Shown here: piece by piece, positions 10,124 to 19,487 of the stretch
How the letters are laid out: the number at the start of each line of letters is the position of its first letter
Position numbering within the stretch: position 1 is the first letter of the stretch
DNA from: Bifidobacterium scaligerum
Lineage (GTDB): Bacteria > Actinomycetota > Actinomycetes > Actinomycetales > Bifidobacteriaceae
DNA: 64,000 nt
Reading direction: 5' to 3'
Assembly: GCF_002802865.1 (NCBI RefSeq)
Contig: NZ_PGLQ01000002.1
Coordinates: 220,110 to 284,109 of the forward strand
Program-made: the position numbers and the translations under genes
The notes under the pieces: model-generated
Told to the model about the DNA's origin: nothing
The model's input: only the letters and a program-made list of their open reading frames with translations
Databases searched by the model: none

Positions 10124-11974
10124 TCAGCTTCGTGTATCCGCTCCGCCAGCTGCGATCGCATGCAAATCAGGGTGCGCTCTTAAATATTCGGTCAGCGGCT
10201 GGTTGTACGACATATCCAGCTCCACATAATTGGAACCGGCCGTGAATGCATGATAGCTGTCGCCGCCTTGGAGCAAATACGAGTTCGATGCCGCGATGAT
10301 CAGATCGTCGTCCTCGATCGCATGCCCGTCAATAGTCAGATTCGTGATACGAACAGGCGATTGATGATACTGCAATATGCTCTGCGATTCGCTCTTGGCC
10401 GCTGACGGCGAGCGCGACAATCCGGAGGCTTCGTCATGGTCCGTTAAGGACGCCGCTTGATGTTGCTTCTGATCTTCGGCAGCGCACGGATCATCCACTC
10501 CCCCACACGTAATCCGTCGGAATGACACATTCGACGAAATACCGATCCATCGGCTGCGTATCTGCCCATCATCGCGATAAAACTGTTCGGCCAGTATCGC
10601 CTTCAGATCGCTTCCGGTGATCGTCTCATAAGCGGCGCGGAATTGCAGCGCCATCAGACTGTCCACTTCTCGCACTGTGACGATGCCATCACCATTGGTA
10701 TCCAATGTATCGGTGCGCAAACTGCCGTTATTTGAGAAACCGATAACAGGAATGCGGTTTCCGGCATACACGCGTTGCATCACGGTTGCGCGGTTCGCAT
10801 CCGCAATCAGCATACCCAACTCACCTTTGGGCCTCGTATCGGACTGTTTGAAGAAATGAGTGCCAGTCGCCAATGTGCCGACAGCCATGTCTCCTACATT
10901 CGCCGCGAATGATTGCGCATCTGCATAGATCTGTCGGGCCTCAACAACACCATGTACCGTCTGTCCGGCGCTCATCCAAGCCGCCTGGCGTGGATGCGAG
11001 TCCATTCCGGTGATATCCAACACGCCATCCGTTCCCGTGGACGTGGCACCATTACCGATATCCACATTCACCACTGTTACTCTAGCCCCAAGCCCGTGGC
11101 CGGTGATGACGAGATCCTGTACGGCCATATTCCGCCCATAGCTGCCAGCCTCGTAGATCGGAGCTCCGGCGGAAGTTGTGGCGGATTTGACGGCATGGGT
11201 ATGCCCTGCATATACGAGATCCACGTAACGGCCAAATTGTTGCGCCGCTTTCGCATCATCATGGATCAACGCCACTACCGCGTCCACCGTTCCTGAGCGT
11301 TTAAGCTCGCCGGCCACACGGTTGACTGCGTCTGCTGCGCGCTCGCTCAAATCCGCGTCCTTTGTGATTTCGGGAGTGGCCACAGATCCTAGCTTGTCGG
11401 TCAAGGCTCCGATGAAGGCTATCCGTTTACCGTTGACGTTACGAATCGTATAATCCTTGACTCTGTCAAGACGCCCTCCAGCCCGCTTATTCGACGCTGA
11501 CGTATTGGCGCACAGCCAATCAATGCCATACGACGGATCAGCGATACGCTGGTTGAAATCATCCACGCCACGATCGAGTTCATGGTTGCCTACTGCGGAA
11601 ATGGTCAGGTTCCATGAACGAGCCATATCCAGTGTGGGTTTGTCCTGTTCCACTGCGGACTCGTATGGGGAACCGCCTACCAAGTCTCCGGTGGAGACCG
11701 GAATCATATTGCCGGGATTGTGGTCACTTGCCACGGCGAAGGCGGCGGCATTATCCGCACCACGTTCGATATGCCCATGGAAATCGGTGATATCGGCGAT
11801 AGTGACCGTACGTGTACCACTGGCTGGATTGTTGCCGGCAAAAGGAACGACTGCTGAAGCACCGATTGCATTGGGTGCGATGAAACCCGCGAGAACGATC
11901 GATATGATGATGGTGAGAACGGCCCCCGGCCGTCTGCCGGACCACATGCGCCGGCGATTCATGCCCTTGCTCAC
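10124..11974 (-). CDS. Secreted 5'-nucleotidase/UshA-like metallophosphoesterase
   Basis: Exported bimetal phosphoesterase likely to release phosphate from extracellular nucleotides, about 616 aa. A signal peptide (basic start, hydrophobic VLTIIISIVLAGFIAP) is followed by the calcineurin-like domain: DITDFHGHIE at about 61-70, STGDLVGGSPYE, GNHELDRG, then VVALIHDD and YAGHTHA. The C-terminal 5'-nucleotidase domain follows (FSNNGSLRTD, LLQGGDSYHAFT). No LPXTG or other anchor is seen, so it is probably released. The GTG at 11974 is preferred because TACATT ends 7 nt upstream (leaderless reading); ATG at 11962 and TTG at 11983 are alternatives. A roughly 50-residue low-complexity insert (PCAAEDQKQHQ onward) interrupts the C-terminal domain. 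Confidence 0.85.
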   Translation of the reverse strand: MSKGMNRRRMWSGRRPGAVLTIIISIVLAGFIAPNAIGASAVVPFAGNNPASGTRTVTIADITDFHGHIERGADNAAAFAVASDHNPGNMIPVSTGDLVGGSPYESAVEQDKPTLDMARSWNLTISAVGNHELDRGVDDFNQRIADPSYGIDWLCANTSASNKRAGGRLDRVKDYTIRNVNGKRIAFIGALTDKLGSVATPEITKDADLSERAADAVNRVAGELKRSGTVDAVVALIHDDAKAAQQFGRYVDLVYAGHTHAVKSATTSAGAPIYEAGSYGRNMAVQDLVITGHGLGARVTVVNVDIGNGATSTGTDGVLDITGMDSHPRQAAWMSAGQTVHGVVEARQIYADAQSFAANVGDMAVGTLATGTHFFKQSDTRPKGELGMLIADANRATVMQRVYAGNRIPVIGFSNNGSLRTDTLDTNGDGIVTVREVDSLMALQFRAAYETITGSDLKAILAEQFYRDDGQIRSRWIGISSNVSFRRITCGGVDDPCAAEDQKQHQAASLTDHDEASGLSRSPSAAKSESQSILQYHQSPVRITNLTIDGHAIEDDDLIIAASNSYLLQGGDSYHAFTAGSNYVELDMSYNQPLTEYLRAHPDLHAIAAGGADTRS

Positions 11975-11981
11975 GCTATTC

Positions 11982-11987
11982 AATGTA
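11982..11987 (-). promoter_or_regulatory. Candidate -10 hexamer of the 5'-nucleotidase gene
   Basis: TACATT on the minus strand ends 7 nt before a GTG codon in the reading frame, fitting the leaderless pattern seen for several genes in the window. Confidence 0.35.
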
Positions 11988-12143
11988 GGTACGGCGATTA
12001 AACGGTTTTCCGCGCGTAATCAACACTCAAGTAAACTCTTAGCGACTTCTTTGTGGATTATGGACTCGCATGCCGTTGAACCCGCACACGTTGTCCTTTC
12101 GCCGTCCAACATGCCTCTGCCATCACTCGCATATCCCGACTGT

Positions 12144-12149
12144 TACACT
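12144..12149 (+). promoter_or_regulatory. Candidate -10 hexamer of the ThDP enzyme gene
   Basis: TACACT ends 8 nt before the GTG start at 12158 and no Shine-Dalgarno is present between them, so the transcript is probably leaderless. Confidence 0.45.
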
Positions 12150-12157
12150 TCCCTACC

Positions 12158-13846
12158 GTGAACGCAGCGATTGAAACAACCAACCACATCCGCACTGTGG
12201 CCGACTTGTTCGTGGAATGTCTGGTCAACGAGGGCGTCGAAACGATGTACGGCATCCCCGGCGAGGAGAACATCCCGCTCATGGAAGCCATCGAACGTGA
12301 CGGACGCATCCGATTCATCCTGACCAGGCATGAGCAGGGAGCCGGCTTCATGGCCGCCACGCAAGGACACCTGACCGGCAAGCCCGGCGTCTGTCTGGCC
12401 ACGCTTGGCCCTGGCGCGCTGAACCTCACCCTGCCAGTGGCGCAGGCGAATGCCAGCACCACACCACTGGTGGCTATCTGCGCGCAGGGCAACCTGTCCC
12501 GTCTGTATAAGGAATCGCACCAGATCATCGATTTGGTCAGTGTGTTCCGTCCGCTTACGCAGTGGACATCGATGATTGTGGAACCGGCAAGCGTGCCGGA
12601 AATGGTACGTAAGGCCTTCTCTATTTCTCAACGCAACCGTCCGGGTGCCACCTGCCTGATTCTGCCGGAGGACGTGGCGGAAATGCCGGCTCCCGAAGAT
12701 ACCCACCCGCTGCCACTGCCCAATCCGATGAGCTTCGCCCCTACCGAGGACACTATCGCTCGCGCTGTCAGCATCATCCGCGGTGCCAAGCACCCGATCA
12801 TTCTCGCCGGCAACGGCGTGGCGCGTGGTCATGCCGAAAACCGTCTGTTGGCCTTGGCTGAACAGCTCAATGTGCCGGTGGCCACCACGTTCGAAGGCAA
12901 GGGCGTGATCTCCGACCGCATTCCGCTGGCCCTCGGCGTGGTGGGCTTCATGCGCCACGACTACGAGAACTTCGCATTCGACGAGTCGGATCTCATCATC
13001 GCGGTGGGCTTCTCCATCCAACAGTTCGATCCGAAAAAGATCAACCCGAACGACGACAAAACCATCATCCATATCAACACGTTTATCGAAGATACGGACG
13101 CGCACTACTCCACGGCTCTGAACATCATGGGCAATATCGATGCCACGTTGCAAGCGTTGATCGCCCAGCTCAAAGCCGAGCGCGTGACGTTCGGCGTCTC
13201 GCATCCGAAGATTCACGAGCTGCTGCAAACCGAATACGATTCGTATGCCAACGATGATTCATTCCCGATGAAGCCGCAGCGCATCGTGGCCGACACGCGT
13301 CGCGCGATGGAAACGGATACGGATATTGCGCTGGTGGATACCGGCGCGCTGAAAATGTGGATGGCACGTCTCTACCCCACGTACTACTCCAACACTTGCG
13401 TGATCGACAATTCCTTGTCCACCATGGCCTGGACGCTGCCGGGCGCAGTGGCGGCCTCACTGGAGAATCCGGGCCGACCTGTGCTGGCAGTGATGGGTGA
13501 CGGATCGTTCATGATGAACGTGCAGGAGATCGAAACCGCTGTGCGCGTAGGCGCTCGCATGGTGATTCTGGTATGGGTTGATGAAGCGTACGGACTGATC
13601 AAATGGAAGATGGACATTCACGACGGTTCCCACGAATACGTGGACTTCAATAATCCGGATGTGGTGGAGCTTGGCATGAGCTTCGGCGCCAAGGGCCATT
13701 TGATTGAATCCGCTGACCAGCTCTACCCCACGCTGCGCGCCGCCCTGCGCTCGGGCTCCGGCATCGACATCATCGCATGCCCGGTCGATTACTCCGAAAA
13801 CATGAAGCTCATAGAAAAACTCGGCGAGGTCGACTTCAGCGGCTGA
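12158..13846 (+). CDS. ThDP-dependent acetolactate-synthase-like enzyme
   Basis: Large-subunit-type thiamine-diphosphate enzyme of 562 aa, closest in pattern to catabolic acetolactate synthase (AlsS), which joins two pyruvates to 2-acetolactate. The N-terminal pyrimidine-binding domain carries the catalytic glutamate in RHEQGAGFMA (about residue 59) and the glycine-rich LATLGPGALNL; the central domain contains IILAGNGVARG; the C-terminal domain has the ThDP motif starting GDGSFMMN and ending in DEAYGLIKWK. LYKESHQ matches the conserved HQ of AlsS enzymes. No small regulatory subunit gene adjoins it, consistent with a catabolic or orphan role. The start is GTG, chosen because of the leaderless-type TACACT upstream. 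A related decarboxylase or oxidase activity is not excluded. Confidence 0.82.
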   Translation: MNAAIETTNHIRTVADLFVECLVNEGVETMYGIPGEENIPLMEAIERDGRIRFILTRHEQGAGFMAATQGHLTGKPGVCLATLGPGALNLTLPVAQANASTTPLVAICAQGNLSRLYKESHQIIDLVSVFRPLTQWTSMIVEPASVPEMVRKAFSISQRNRPGATCLILPEDVAEMPAPEDTHPLPLPNPMSFAPTEDTIARAVSIIRGAKHPIILAGNGVARGHAENRLLALAEQLNVPVATTFEGKGVISDRIPLALGVVGFMRHDYENFAFDESDLIIAVGFSIQQFDPKKINPNDDKTIIHINTFIEDTDAHYSTALNIMGNIDATLQALIAQLKAERVTFGVSHPKIHELLQTEYDSYANDDSFPMKPQRIVADTRRAMETDTDIALVDTGALKMWMARLYPTYYSNTCVIDNSLSTMAWTLPGAVAASLENPGRPVLAVMGDGSFMMNVQEIETAVRVGARMVILVWVDEAYGLIKWKMDIHDGSHEYVDFNNPDVVELGMSFGAKGHLIESADQLYPTLRAALRSGSGIDIIACPVDYSENMKLIEKLGEVDFSG

Positions 13847-14005
13847 GTTGACCGATGGGTGGTTGGAGACGTATGTTGCGGCACTCTCAAGGCCGTTCAG
13901 CCAAGCTTACGGTCTCAACGCACATCTCCGCCATTCATCTTCTCATAGGAGGGTCTTTAGACACCATAGATAACTAATAGCTGCAAGACCGTTCTTGCAA
14001 TTGTC

Positions 14006-14040
14006 AAAGCGCCTCGGTTCCGTATGGAATCGAGGCGCTT
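14006..14040. terminator. Bidirectional terminator between ThDP enzyme and clpC
   Basis: AAGCGCCTCGGTTCC and GGAATCGAGGCGCTT form a 15-bp stem (one G-T pair) with a 4-nt loop. It separates the convergent ThDP-enzyme gene and clpC. Confidence 0.75.
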
Positions 14041-14064
14041 ATGCTTATGTGTTGTCAACTGCGA

Positions 14065-16683
14065 TTATTCAGCGGACTGTTCGCCGGCAGTACCGGCATC
14101 GGACGTATCGGAGTCTTCAGCGACCGGAGCGTCGACCGGCACCGGCTTATTACCTTCGCCGCTCTCGGCATCCTTGGCTGCACTCTCGGTGGCCTTGTCC
14201 GGTTCCTCGAACGTCTCACCCTTGAAGGTGAACTCGCCCAAGATGCCTTCGCCTTCGGCGTCCACCACCACGCGCTGGCCGTCGGAGAGGTCTCCCATCA
14301 GGATCTTCTCGGAGATGGCATCCTCGATATCGCGCTGGATCACACGGCGCAACGGACGAGCACCGAGCAACGGGTCGAAGCCCTTCTGGGCGAGCAGATC
14401 CTTGGCGGCGTTCGTCAATTCGAGCGACATATGACGGTCGAACAGACGATCGTTGAGCTGCTTGACGTCGAGATCCACGATCTGACGCACCTCAGGCTCA
14501 GTGAGCTGCTTGAAGACGATGATGTCGTCCAGGCGGTTCAGGAACTCAGGGCGGAACTGCTGCTTGAGCTCGCTCGACACCTGATCCTTCATACGCTGGT
14601 AGCTCGACTCGTTGTTGGCCCCCAGATTGAAGCCGGTGTTGGCGGCCTTGGCGATGTCACGTGTACCGAGATTGGTCGTGAGGATAATGATGGTGTTCTT
14701 GAAGTCCACCTTGCGGCCTTGGCCATCGGTCAGATGGCCATCATCCAGCACCTGCAACAGCGTGTTGAAGATGTCCGGATGAGCCTTCTCAATCTCATCG
14801 AACAGCACCACGGAGAACGGCTTGCGACGCACCTTCTCGGTGAGCTCGCCGCCTTCCTCGTAACCCACATATCCCGGGGGCGCACCGAACAGACGGGAGG
14901 CCGCGTACTTCTCGGAGAACTCGGACATATCCACGCGGATCAGCGCGTCCTCATCGTCGAACAGGAATTCGGCGAGAGTCTTGGCCAACTCGGTCTTACC
15001 CACACCGGTCGGGCCGGCGAAGATAAACGAACCGGACGGACGCTTCGGGTCCTTCAGGCCCACGCGGGTACGGCGAATCGAACGAGACAACGCAGAAACC
15101 GCCTCATCCTGACCGATGATGCGCTTGTGCAGCTCGGCCTCCATGTTGAGCAACTTCTTGGACTCAGCCTGAGTGAGCTTGAACACCGGAATGCCGGTGG
15201 TCGAGCTGATCACTTCGGCGATCACGTCCTCGTCCACAACCATCTTGACGTCGGATTCGCCTTCACGCCAAGAATTCTCCTTGGCCTTGCGGTCGGCTTC
15301 CAGCTTCTCCTGGTTGTCGCGCAGAGTCGCGGCCTTTTCGAAGTCTTGAGCCTTGATGGCCTCGTCCTTTTCGGCGGCCACCTTGGCGATCTTCTCATCC
15401 AACTCCTTGAGCTCGGGCGGGGCGGTCAGACGCTTGATACGCAGACGAGCGCCGGCCTCGTCAATCAGGTCGATGGCCTTGTCCGGCAGATGACGGTCCT
15501 GAATATAACGAGATGAAAGCTCTGCGGCGGACTGCAACGCACCATCCGTGATGGTCACATGATGGTGGTTCTCATAACGGGAACGCAGACCCTTGAGGAT
15601 CTCGATGGTTTCGGCGATTGTCGGTTCGTGCACCTGAATCGGCTGGAAACGGCGTTCAAGTGCCGCATCCTTCTCGATGTACTTACGATACTCGTCCGTA
15701 GTGGTGGCACCGATGGTCTGAAGCTCGCCACGAGCCAGCATCGGCTTCAACATGTCGGAGGCACCCAACGCACCGTCAGCCGAGCCAGCACCGACGATGG
15801 TGTGGATCTCGTCGATGAACAGCACGATGTCGCCACGGGTCTTGATTTCCTTCAAGACCTTCTTCAGACGCTCCTCGAAATCACCACGGTAACGGGAACC
15901 GGCCACCATGGAGCCGAGGTCCAGCGAGTACACCTGCTTGCCCTTTAGTGTCTCCGGCACATCGCCCGCGTTGATCTTCTGGGCCAAGCCTTCCACCACA
16001 GCGGTTTTGCCCACACCGGGCTCGCCGATCAGCACCGGGTTGTTCTTGGTGCGGCGGGAAAGCACGACCATTACTCGTTCGATCTCGTTCGTACGACCGA
16101 TCACCGGATCAAGCTTGCCTTCGGCAGCTTCCTGCGTCAGGTTGCGACCAAACTGGTCGAGAATGGCGGAGCCGGACTTGTTCTGCTTGTCCGCTACGCC
16201 GCCGGCGTTGGCCAGATCGCCCTTGCCATCGGATGAACCAGTGCCGGAGTTGCCGCGAATCATATCAATGGTGGCGCTTCTGAGTTCGCCCAGATCGACG
16301 TCCATCTTGATGAGCACCTGGGTGCCCACGCCTTCGCCCTCGCGAATCAGGCCGAGCAAAATATGCTCGGTGCCGATGTAGCTGTGGCCGAGCTGCAGCG
16401 CTTCACGCAGCGAAAACTCCAACACCTGCTTGGCGTGCGGAGTAAAGGGGATGTGCCCGTTCGGAGCCGCGTTGCCTTTGCCGATCATTTCCTCGACCTG
16501 CTTGCGGGTGGCATCAAGCTCCACGCCCTTCGAGGCGAGCGCCTTGGCGGCCACGCCTTCGCCCTCGCGAATCAGGCCGAGCAGCAGGTGTTCGGTGCCG
16601 ATGTAGTTGTGCTGAAGAGACCTTGCCTCTTCCTGCGCCAACACGATCACGCGCCGTGCACGGTCGGTAAACCGTTCGAACAT
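14065..16683 (-). CDS. clpC: ATP-dependent Clp protease ATPase subunit ClpC
   Basis: Hsp100 unfoldase that feeds substrates to ClpP, 872 aa, cytoplasmic. The order is two N-terminal Clp repeats ([20 protein letters not shown] and the second around [16 protein letters not shown]), AAA1 with Walker A GEPGVGKT at about 220-227, the UVR-containing middle domain ([20 protein letters not shown]) typical of ClpC rather than ClpA, and AAA2 with GPTGVGKT. The acidic C-terminal tail is Ala/Asp/Glu-rich. Substrate adaptor partners are not in the window. I did not find a convincing HspR or ClgR site upstream. It is divergent from the universal-stress gene. Confidence 0.97.
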   Translation of the reverse strand: MFERFTDRARRVIVLAQEEARSLQHNYIGTEHLLLGLIREGEGVAAKALASKGVELDATRKQVEEMIGKGNAAPNGHIPFTPHAKQVLEFSLREALQLGHSYIGTEHILLGLIREGEGVGTQVLIKMDVDLGELRSATIDMIRGNSGTGSSDGKGDLANAGGVADKQNKSGSAILDQFGRNLTQEAAEGKLDPVIGRTNEIERVMVVLSRRTKNNPVLIGEPGVGKTAVVEGLAQKINAGDVPETLKGKQVYSLDLGSMVAGSRYRGDFEERLKKVLKEIKTRGDIVLFIDEIHTIVGAGSADGALGASDMLKPMLARGELQTIGATTTDEYRKYIEKDAALERRFQPIQVHEPTIAETIEILKGLRSRYENHHHVTITDGALQSAAELSSRYIQDRHLPDKAIDLIDEAGARLRIKRLTAPPELKELDEKIAKVAAEKDEAIKAQDFEKAATLRDNQEKLEADRKAKENSWREGESDVKMVVDEDVIAEVISSTTGIPVFKLTQAESKKLLNMEAELHKRIIGQDEAVSALSRSIRRTRVGLKDPKRPSGSFIFAGPTGVGKTELAKTLAEFLFDDEDALIRVDMSEFSEKYAASRLFGAPPGYVGYEEGGELTEKVRRKPFSVVLFDEIEKAHPDIFNTLLQVLDDGHLTDGQGRKVDFKNTIIILTTNLGTRDIAKAANTGFNLGANNESSYQRMKDQVSSELKQQFRPEFLNRLDDIIVFKQLTEPEVRQIVDLDVKQLNDRLFDRHMSLELTNAAKDLLAQKGFDPLLGARPLRRVIQRDIEDAISEKILMGDLSDGQRVVVDAEGEGILGEFTFKGETFEEPDKATESAAKDAESGEGNKPVPVDAPVAEDSDTSDAGTAGEQSAE

Positions 16684-16826
16684 GCTTGTCCTTCCTCAAT
16701 TAACATTCCGTTTTACTCTACCGATTCACAGTGACGTTTATTCAATAGATTTCACGAATTCCGCTATCAGAGGGAAAGAAACGATATGCTTGGGATAGAT
16801 GCACCCATCTGCCAAAGGAGGTCGTT

Positions 16827-17792
16827 ATGAGTGACATGAGCGTCAAGTCTGACATTGTTGTTGGCGTCGATGGTTCCGACGAATCGTTCGCAGCTCTGAA
16901 ATGGGCACTCGAAGAGGCGTCGTTGACCGGCCAACATGTCAATGCCGTTTTCGGATGGACGCACTCGTGGGATATGGGCTCCGAACCGGACAGCGACGAA
17001 GCCTGGGCCAAGGTCCGTCATGATATTGCCAATGAGCTGCGCCGTTGGGTGGACCGTGCCAGCGCCGGCATCGATTTCGACCCGGCCGATCTGAAACTCA
17101 CCTCGGTCAAGGCCTCCGGCACCGCTGCTCTGCTGCAGATTGGCCACGATGCCCAACAGATTGTGGTGGGTCGCCGCTCGCTGGGCCGTGTGGCGCGCTG
17201 GTTCCTGGGATCTTTGTCTGCTTCTCTGGCCGAAGAGGCCGAAGTGCCGGTAACGGTGGTACGCACCGTGCGTGGCGAGGAGGAATCCGTAACCGATGCC
17301 ATCGCCAGCGCGCTGACGCCCGGCAATGATCCCGTACACTATGTCGAGCCTGGGCCGGCCTCCCCGGTGCCGGTTCGTCCTGTGGTCGTAGGCGTAGATG
17401 GCTCTCTGGGCTCGGAGGGCGCGTTCCGGTTCGCGGCAGAAGAAGCGCGACTGCACGCCGTGCCGCTTGAAGTGCTGTTCTGCTGGCAACTGAAGGATTT
17501 GGGAGTGATTCCCGGTTACGAGAATGCCGTGCCTCCGGTGGATGCCGGCCAACGCCGTGCCGAGGAGATTCTGCTTGATCTCATGACTCGGGTCGAAGTG
17601 CCCGAAGGCGTGGAAGTCAATACCCACGCCTTCCATATCCGCGCCTCGAAGGGTTTGATCGCAGCTTCGCGCTACGCCTCTCATCTGGTGGTAGGCTCAC
17701 GAGGACTTTCCGGCCTCGACGCGCATTTCCTCGGCTCCGTCTCCCGCCAAATCGTCAACTTCGCCGAGTGCACGGTGACCGTGGTGCACTGA
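16827..17792 (+). CDS. Tandem universal stress protein (UspA family)
   Basis: Cytoplasmic protein of 321 aa with two Usp domains, each opening with VVGVDGS. The second domain keeps the ATP-binding pattern GSRGLSGLDAHFLGSVSRQI; the first has a similar but altered GRRSLGRVARWFLGSLSASL. Tandem-Usp proteins in actinobacteria bind ATP and are tied to stress or growth arrest. A strong Shine-Dalgarno AAAGGAGG lies 5 nt before the ATG. It is divergent from clpC and followed 9 bp later by a 17-bp palindrome that probably ends transcription. Confidence 0.92.
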   Translation: MSDMSVKSDIVVGVDGSDESFAALKWALEEASLTGQHVNAVFGWTHSWDMGSEPDSDEAWAKVRHDIANELRRWVDRASAGIDFDPADLKLTSVKASGTAALLQIGHDAQQIVVGRRSLGRVARWFLGSLSASLAEEAEVPVTVVRTVRGEEESVTDAIASALTPGNDPVHYVEPGPASPVPVRPVVVGVDGSLGSEGAFRFAAEEARLHAVPLEVLFCWQLKDLGVIPGYENAVPPVDAGQRRAEEILLDLMTRVEVPEGVEVNTHAFHIRASKGLIAASRYASHLVVGSRGLSGLDAHFLGSVSRQIVNFAECTVTVVH

Positions 17793-17801
17793 TTCACCGA
17801 T

Positions 17802-17850
17802 CCCGAGAATATACCGCGCTGAGTTACCCTCACCGCGGTATATTCTCGGG
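17802..17850. repeat. Palindromic repeat family 1, copy L1 (also usp terminator)
   Basis: CCCGAGAATATACCGCG (17802-17818) is the exact reverse complement of 17834-17850, loop 15 nt. It starts 9 bp after the usp stop and probably ends that transcript. The same arms recur at 17862-17945 and 19328-19474. Confidence 0.75.
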
Positions 17851-17861
17851 CATCAGGCTCT

Positions 17862-17912
17862 TTTCGAGAATTTACCGCGCTGGCAACGGTTCAGTGCAAC
17901 TATTTCTCGAAA
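17862..17912. repeat. Palindromic repeat family 1, copy L2 (imperfect)
   Basis: Left arm TTTCGAGAATTTACCGCGCT; right arm reads, as reverse complement, TTTCGAGAAATAGTTGCACT. The outer parts match and the inner part differs, so two arm variants exist (ending CCGCGCTG or GTTGCACTG). The second variant recurs at 19366-19384. Confidence 0.65.
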
Positions 17913-17920
17913 TCAAGGTT

Positions 17921-17945
17921 ATTTTCGAGAATTTACCGCGCTGAG
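17921..17945 (+). repeat. Palindromic repeat family 1, solitary left arm L3
   Basis: TTTTCGAGAATTTACCGCGC and following CTGAG appear without the matching arm next to them. The matching inverted arm is found 1.4 kb away at 19328-19348, suggesting that sequence was inserted in the loop of one palindrome. The gap 17793-18230 otherwise holds only the other repeats and the leader element at 18152-18199. Confidence 0.6.
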
Positions 17946-18151
17946 AGTGCATGCAACAAGCATCAAACGGAAGTCGTATCAATTCCGGGTTAGGACGACT
18001 CACCGAGCCCAATAGCTTATTGAGGGTTCACACCATTTGCCGAACGGTACGAATCAGTGAACTCTCCATCCGGTACGCATCATCTTTATCAAACCGGCTC
18101 CGACACAAATCGATTGTCCATTCGAACAGGTGATACGGATTTCATGCGGAT

Positions 18152-18199
18152 TGTGGATAAACCGGCAAGCTGGAACCACATACCCTGATTCGGCTTGTC
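18152..18199 (+). repeat. Leader element shared with 35.3 kb, copy 1
   Basis: A 22-bp stretch (18163-18184) is identical to 35307-35328, with TGTGnATAA upstream and TTCGGCT downstream in both. The segment can fold as an imperfect hairpin (GGAACC with GATTC). It lies 31 nt before the start of the AbiEi/DUF559-type gene. Confidence 0.55.
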
Positions 18200-18230
18200 T
18201 GAGGTGGTCTTGACGTTTTAGCGTCGAATC

Positions 18231-19184
18231 ATGAAGCAGCATAAAGGAGTATCGGCATTATTGCATGCGGCCGAGAGCGAGCGGCGATGCGCCATCGGAG
18301 ACGGAAAAGCGCTCAGCGATGCCCTGAGACGGCGCGTCCAAGCCGGGGAAATCGTGTCGCCGTATCCCAACCTGTTCGCTTCGGCACTGTACTGGGCTTC
18401 GCTGAATGCAGAGGAACAGTCGCTGCATAGCATCCGTGCGCTGTCGAAGTTGCATCCAAAGTGGGTATTCGCCGGGTTGAGCGCCGCATGTGTCTATGGT
18501 TACGAGCATTCCTACATGCTTCATGATGGAACAGTGCATATCGCCTGCACCGGTGGCATCACCAAAAGAGACTCCAAACGGTTGCATCGCATCTACATGT
18601 CATCGATTCCGCGTTGGTGAAACGGCAACATCCTCATTACTTCGCCGGCACGGACGCTCATCGATTGCGCGGCCCTTCCTTTCGATCGTGCACTAGCCGT
18701 GTACGATTCGGCGTTACGATACGGGCACGTTTCCAAGACAGAGGTCAGTACCCTCATGATTCAGACGAACTGCGATGATCAGGCCGTGAAGAAACTGCTG
18801 GTTCACGCCAATCCGATGAGGGAAAACGGCGGCGAATCATGGGCGTATGCGCATATCATCGAACTCGGTTACGCTGAACCGTTATTTCAGATCACCTTTG
18901 ATAATCCGAATAATTATGCAATGCCGTATCGCGTCGATTTCTGCTGGAAACTTGCCGATGGACGCATCATCGTGGCTGAATATGACGGTATGGCCAAGTA
19001 TGCCGATACCAGCAATCCACACCGTGCGAATCTGAAAGCGAAAATTGCATATGAGCGGCGGCGCGAACAACATCTCAAGGAACAGGGGGTCACCACAGTT
19101 GTTCATTTATTCAGCGAAACGGTAGACAACAAACAGCTTCTAGACTCCACACTTATGAATGCCGGAGTGCCCAAGATCCAATAA
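18231..19184 (+). pseudogene. AbiEi/DUF559-type gene broken by an in-frame TGA
   Basis: Open frame of 317 codons interrupted only by TGA at 18618-18620 (codon 130); the parts before and after the stop are in the same frame. The first part has the winged-helix character of AbiEi-type antitoxin domains (HSIRALSKLHPKWVFAGLSAA). The text after the stop reads NGNILITSPARTLIDCAALP, then a PD-(D/E)XK-like DUF559 end with YRVDFCWKL, AEYDGMAKY and ERRREQHLKEQGVTTVVHLF. Such fused proteins are common in bifidobacteria and other actinobacteria and of unclear role. Expected residue at the stop is probably Trp or Arg. It could still make a short N-terminal protein or a C-terminal one from 18699. It sits inside a split palindrome. 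Confidence 0.75.
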
Positions 19185-19327
19185 TCACACATAAATTCGA
19201 GACCATTGAACACCGTTCGGGTATAGACGAATAACTATCCAGGTTGTCAAGCTCGTTCACATAACAGTGAGGTAGCCGTGGTTCAGACGATGAAGCTATT
19301 CACGGCTTATCGCTGCCGCTTAGCGTC

Positions 19328-19348
19328 TCTCACCGCGGTAAATTCTCA
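19328..19348 (-). repeat. Palindromic repeat family 1, solitary right arm R1
   Basis: CTCACCGCGGTAAATTCTCA is the inverted counterpart of the arm at 17921-17945 and has no partner beside it. Together they bracket the AbiEi/DUF559 pseudogene. Confidence 0.6.
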
Positions 19349-19362
19349 AAGAAAACGGCTAT

Positions 19363-19411
19363 CCCGAGAATAAGTTGCACTGAGTCACCGTCAGCGCGGT
19401 ATATTCTCGGG
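19363..19411. repeat. Palindromic repeat family 1, copy R2
   Basis: Outer arms CCCGAGAATA and TATTCTCGGG pair (with one inner mismatch pattern); the left arm is of the GTTGCACTGAG type and the right arm of the CAGCGCGG type. Confidence 0.65.
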
Positions 19412-19421
19412 CATTAGGCTC

Positions 19422-19474
19422 TTTTCGAGAATTTACCGCGCTGAGGGTAACTCACCGCGGTAAATTCTCGAAAA
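19422..19474. repeat. Palindromic repeat family 1, copy R3 (also DUF3027 terminator)
   Basis: TTTTCGAGAATTTACCGCG (19422-19440) is the exact reverse complement of 19456-19474, a 19-bp stem with 15-nt loop. It lies 13 bp after the stop of the minus-strand DUF3027 gene and on that strand ends in TTTT before the loop arm closes, so it can terminate that operon. The gap 19185-19487 contains no gene that I recognise. Confidence 0.75.
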
Positions 19475-19487
19475 TCACCGTGTAACG

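Noticed and set aside
14041..15516. 491-codon plus-strand frame opposite clpC
   Set aside because: Shadow of the conserved ClpC sequence; no family resemblance.
16684..16826. HspR or ClgR operator upstream of clpC
   Set aside because: No CTTGAGT-N7-ACTCAAG element, and the best ClgR-like stretch (around 16768) matches only half of the known motif.
18152..18160. Perfect DnaA-box 9-mer (also at 25008-25016), possible origin
   Set aside because: Two isolated 9-mers in 64 kb are near chance, there is no cluster and no dnaA/dnaN nearby.
18490..18696. A frameshift as the cause of the broken AbiEi/DUF559 gene
   Set aside because: The two halves lie in the same frame; the overlapping frame in between is a shadow. 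A single in-frame TGA explains the break.
17802..19474. CRISPR-like array
   Set aside because: Repeats are palindromic, unevenly spaced, in both orientations and separated by short conserved loops; no uniform spacers and no cas genes.
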